From the NCBI GenBank assembly GCA_965240325.2, contig OZ251233.1:310001-374000 (forward strand): 64,000 nucleotides of DNA. Reading direction: 5' to 3'. The notes below the pieces were generated by a model that was given only the letters and a program-made list of their open reading frames with translations, did no database searches and was not told the DNA's origin. Below are positions 62,520-64,000 of this stretch, piece by piece. The DNA comes from Rebecca billardiae RCC1528. Lineage: Eukaryota; Haptophyta. Positions within the stretch are counted from its first letter, which is position 1. Each line of letters begins with the position of its first letter. The translations under genes were made by a program, and so were the position numbers.

Positions 62520-64000
62520 ATGGCCGCCGCGCTCGTCAGCGTCATCGTCGTGTTGCATGCTGGCGAGCCGGCGTCGCGCGCGTCCCAGCTGGCGCTCGGT
62601 CGCTGCGACGCCCGACTCGCAGCCCAGCCCATCCTCGCGCGCCCAGCCCGGCGCCGCCGCCTCCTCGCGATGCGCGGCGGGGGAGACGGCGAACCAGCTG
62701 CCGACGCGCGCGGCGGCGCGAGGCGGGAGCCGCAGCCCGCCGCCGAGCCGGTCTCCCAGGCCGACGAGGCCATACTCGTGCTCAGGTGCATGCGGATGTG
62801 GCAGCCCAGCCTGGCCTTCACCGCGCTGTGCTGGGCGCTCTACCTCGCGCCCGGCTGGGCGCGCGCGCGGCTGCCACTTTTCGCTCAGGCGCGCGGGTTT
62901 GGCGCGGCGCGCGCGCTCGGCGCGTGCGCGCCGCGCGCGCAGCAAGGAGAGCCGGCGCTCGTGCCGTCGTCCTTGCACGCCGCCTTTCGCGCCGGTCGGC
63001 TCGCCGAGCGCGCGCGTGCCGCGACGCCGGCACAGCGGGCTGACTTCACCATGCAGCTGCGCGCTCTCTGCCCCAGCGCGCACCCGCTCGCGCGGGGCAG
63101 GGCGAAAGCCGAGGGCGGCGCGCTCTGCATCCGGGCGGAGTCGCAGGACCTGGGCGGCGGTGCCGCCGAGACGGGCGCGCCGTTTGCGGATTTCGACGCG
63201 CTCGAGGAGCGGCTGGCCGCGCTCGACGCGCGCGGCGCGGCGCTGGCGCGCGTGCGCGGCGCGTGCACGGCCGAGCGCGCGCGCGTGTTTGTGGGCGCGC
63301 TGGGCGGCAGCGTGGGGCTGGTGCTGCTGCTGCGCGCCGCGCGCGCGCACGCGCCGCCGGGGCTGCGCGCGCTCGGTCGGCGGGCCGCGGGCTGGATCGC
63401 GCCCGCCGCCTCCGCGCTCCATCGCGTCGGCGTGCTCGAGCTCAGCCTGTGGCTGCTCAGCGCCGCCCTGCTCGCAGATGCCCTGCTGTTTGCGCCGACC
63501 GGCCGGGCGGCCGCGGCGCTCGTGCTGCTCGGCGCGGGGCTGGCGCTTGGCCCCGCGCGCGAGCTGTCGCGCGCGCTGTGGGAGCCGCTGCCGAGCTCGG
63601 GCGGCACGGGCGGCGGCGGCGGCGGCGCGGCGCTGGGCATGCGCCGCGCCGACGCGCTCGGCCTCGCGTGGCGCGCGCTCTCCCTCGCGCCCCTCGCGCT
63701 CGCGCTGCGCTCCGCGCCGCTCGCGCTCGCCGCGCTCGGCTGCGCGTACGCGGCGCTCGGCGTGTGTCCGGTGGCGTCCGCGCTCGTGCGCCGCCTGGGC
63801 GCGGGCGGGGCGGAGGAGGCGGCGGCACGTGCGGCGGTGGCGTCGCTTGGCTTCATCGCCGCCGAGCTGGGCGTGCGCGCGGCGTGCGCGCGCCAGCGCA
63901 CGCCCGCGCGGCGCGGCGTGCGCGCGGCGCGCCTCTTTGCCACGCCCAGCTCGGCCCTGGGCGCCGGCGGGCTGCACGCGGCGACCATCTTCCTCAGCTC
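62520..64000 (+). CDS. Multi-pass membrane protein, possibly plastid-targeted, 3' end missing
   Basis: The frame is open from ATG 62,520 to the end of the window (493 codons) with no stop. The N-terminus has a hydrophobic stretch (ALVSVIVVLHAG) followed by an Arg/Ala-rich region ending RRRRLLAMRGGG, compatible with a signal plus transit peptide. Further hydrophobic segments include SLAFTALCWALYLAPGW, VGALGGSVGLVLLL, LELSLWLLSAALLADALLF, AAALVLLGAGLAL and two or three around PLALALRSAPLALAALGCAY, so five to seven membrane spans are likely. A soluble stretch lies between the first and second. I do not recognise the family, and internal introns cannot be excluded because intron-like GC-rich sequence is hard to tell from this alanine-rich coding sequence. 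The opposite strand is also open, but lacks membrane or targeting logic. Confidence 0.55.
   Translation, partial: MAAALVSVIVVLHAGEPASRASQLALGRCDARLAAQPILARPARRRRLLAMRGGGDGEPAADARGGARREPQPAAEPVSQADEAILVLRCMRMWQPSLAFTALCWALYLAPGWARARLPLFAQARGFGAARALGACAPRAQQGEPALVPSSLHAAFRAGRLAERARAATPAQRADFTMQLRALCPSAHPLARGRAKAEGGALCIRAESQDLGGGAAETGAPFADFDALEERLAALDARGAALARVRGACTAERARVFVGALGGSVGLVLLLRAARAHAPPGLRALGRRAAGWIAPAASALHRVGVLELSLWLLSAALLADALLFAPTGRAAAALVLLGAGLALGPARELSRALWEPLPSSGGTGGGGGGAALGMRRADALGLAWRALSLAPLALALRSAPLALAALGCAYAALGVCPVASALVRRLGAGGAEEAAARAAVASLGFIAAELGVRAACARQRTPARRGVRAARLFATPSSALGAGGLHAATIFLS

Noticed and set aside
62885-63988. Minus-strand frames opposite the terminal membrane protein
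   Set aside because: Ala/Arg/Ser-rich with no domain. The plus frame has ordered hydrophobic segments and a leader and starts 117 bp from a divergent gene. Still not fully excluded.
1-64000. tRNA, rRNA or CRISPR loci
   Set aside because: No cloverleaf, rRNA core sequence or direct-repeat/unique-spacer pattern was noticed. The tandem arrays lack unique spacers. A covariance-model scan would be needed to exclude tRNAs fully.

Overview
This is eukaryotic nuclear DNA from a GC-rich unicellular alga. A red-plastid lineage such as a haptophyte or pelagophyte is my inference, not a proven placement. The genes are split by short GC-rich introns (79-289 bp) that nearly all begin GTGCG and end CAG. 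Several proteins are alanine/arginine-rich. Two small membrane proteins carry an N-terminal hydrophobic segment followed by an Arg/Ala/Ser-rich stretch, as expected for targeting to a complex plastid. There is no bacterial operon structure.

Region 1 (1-22,965) is satellite DNA. Array A (1-9,683) has units of about 213 and 222 bp. Array B (9,684-22,965) has 211-bp units, and its 12-kb middle is inverted relative to both ends. A and B share the order of their landmarks and a palindromic core, so they look like diverged members of one family. A degenerate solitary copy lies at about 24,000-24,310.

Region 2 (24,419-31,478) is a candidate 7.04-kb transposable element. It has inverted ends, a 9-bp flanking direct repeat (ATTAAATTC), a second inner pair of inverted repeats, and a third satellite inside it (array C, about 124-bp units, roughly 33 copies in the main block plus outliers). 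No transposase was recognised.

Region 3 (31,600-64,000) is gene-dense: (1) an EamA-type membrane transporter (minus); (2) a sulfotransferase fused to a FUT8/GT23-like fucosyltransferase (plus); (3) a small coiled-coil protein (plus); (4) a 1,579-residue protein with duplicated PH modules (minus); (5) a CaMKK-like protein kinase fused to an inositol-trisphosphate 3-kinase-like domain (plus); (6) a small putative plastid membrane protein (minus); (7) a ten-exon methylenetetrahydrofolate reductase (plus); (8) a 1,956-residue secreted leucine-rich-repeat protein (minus); (9) a membrane-anchored gamma-glutamyl-peptidase-like class I amidotransferase (minus); (10) a multi-pass membrane protein that runs off the window (plus). 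Four gene pairs are head-to-head, three of them with intergenic gaps of only 117-346 bp. The first pair is separated by a 1.4-kb region holding a roughly 340-bp inverted duplication and a perfect 51-bp palindrome.

The most striking biology is the protein-kinase/IP3-kinase fusion. It would place phosphotransfer to protein and to inositol phosphate, both normally linked to calcium signalling, in one polypeptide. All exon models are by-eye predictions from splice signals, phase and family conservation.
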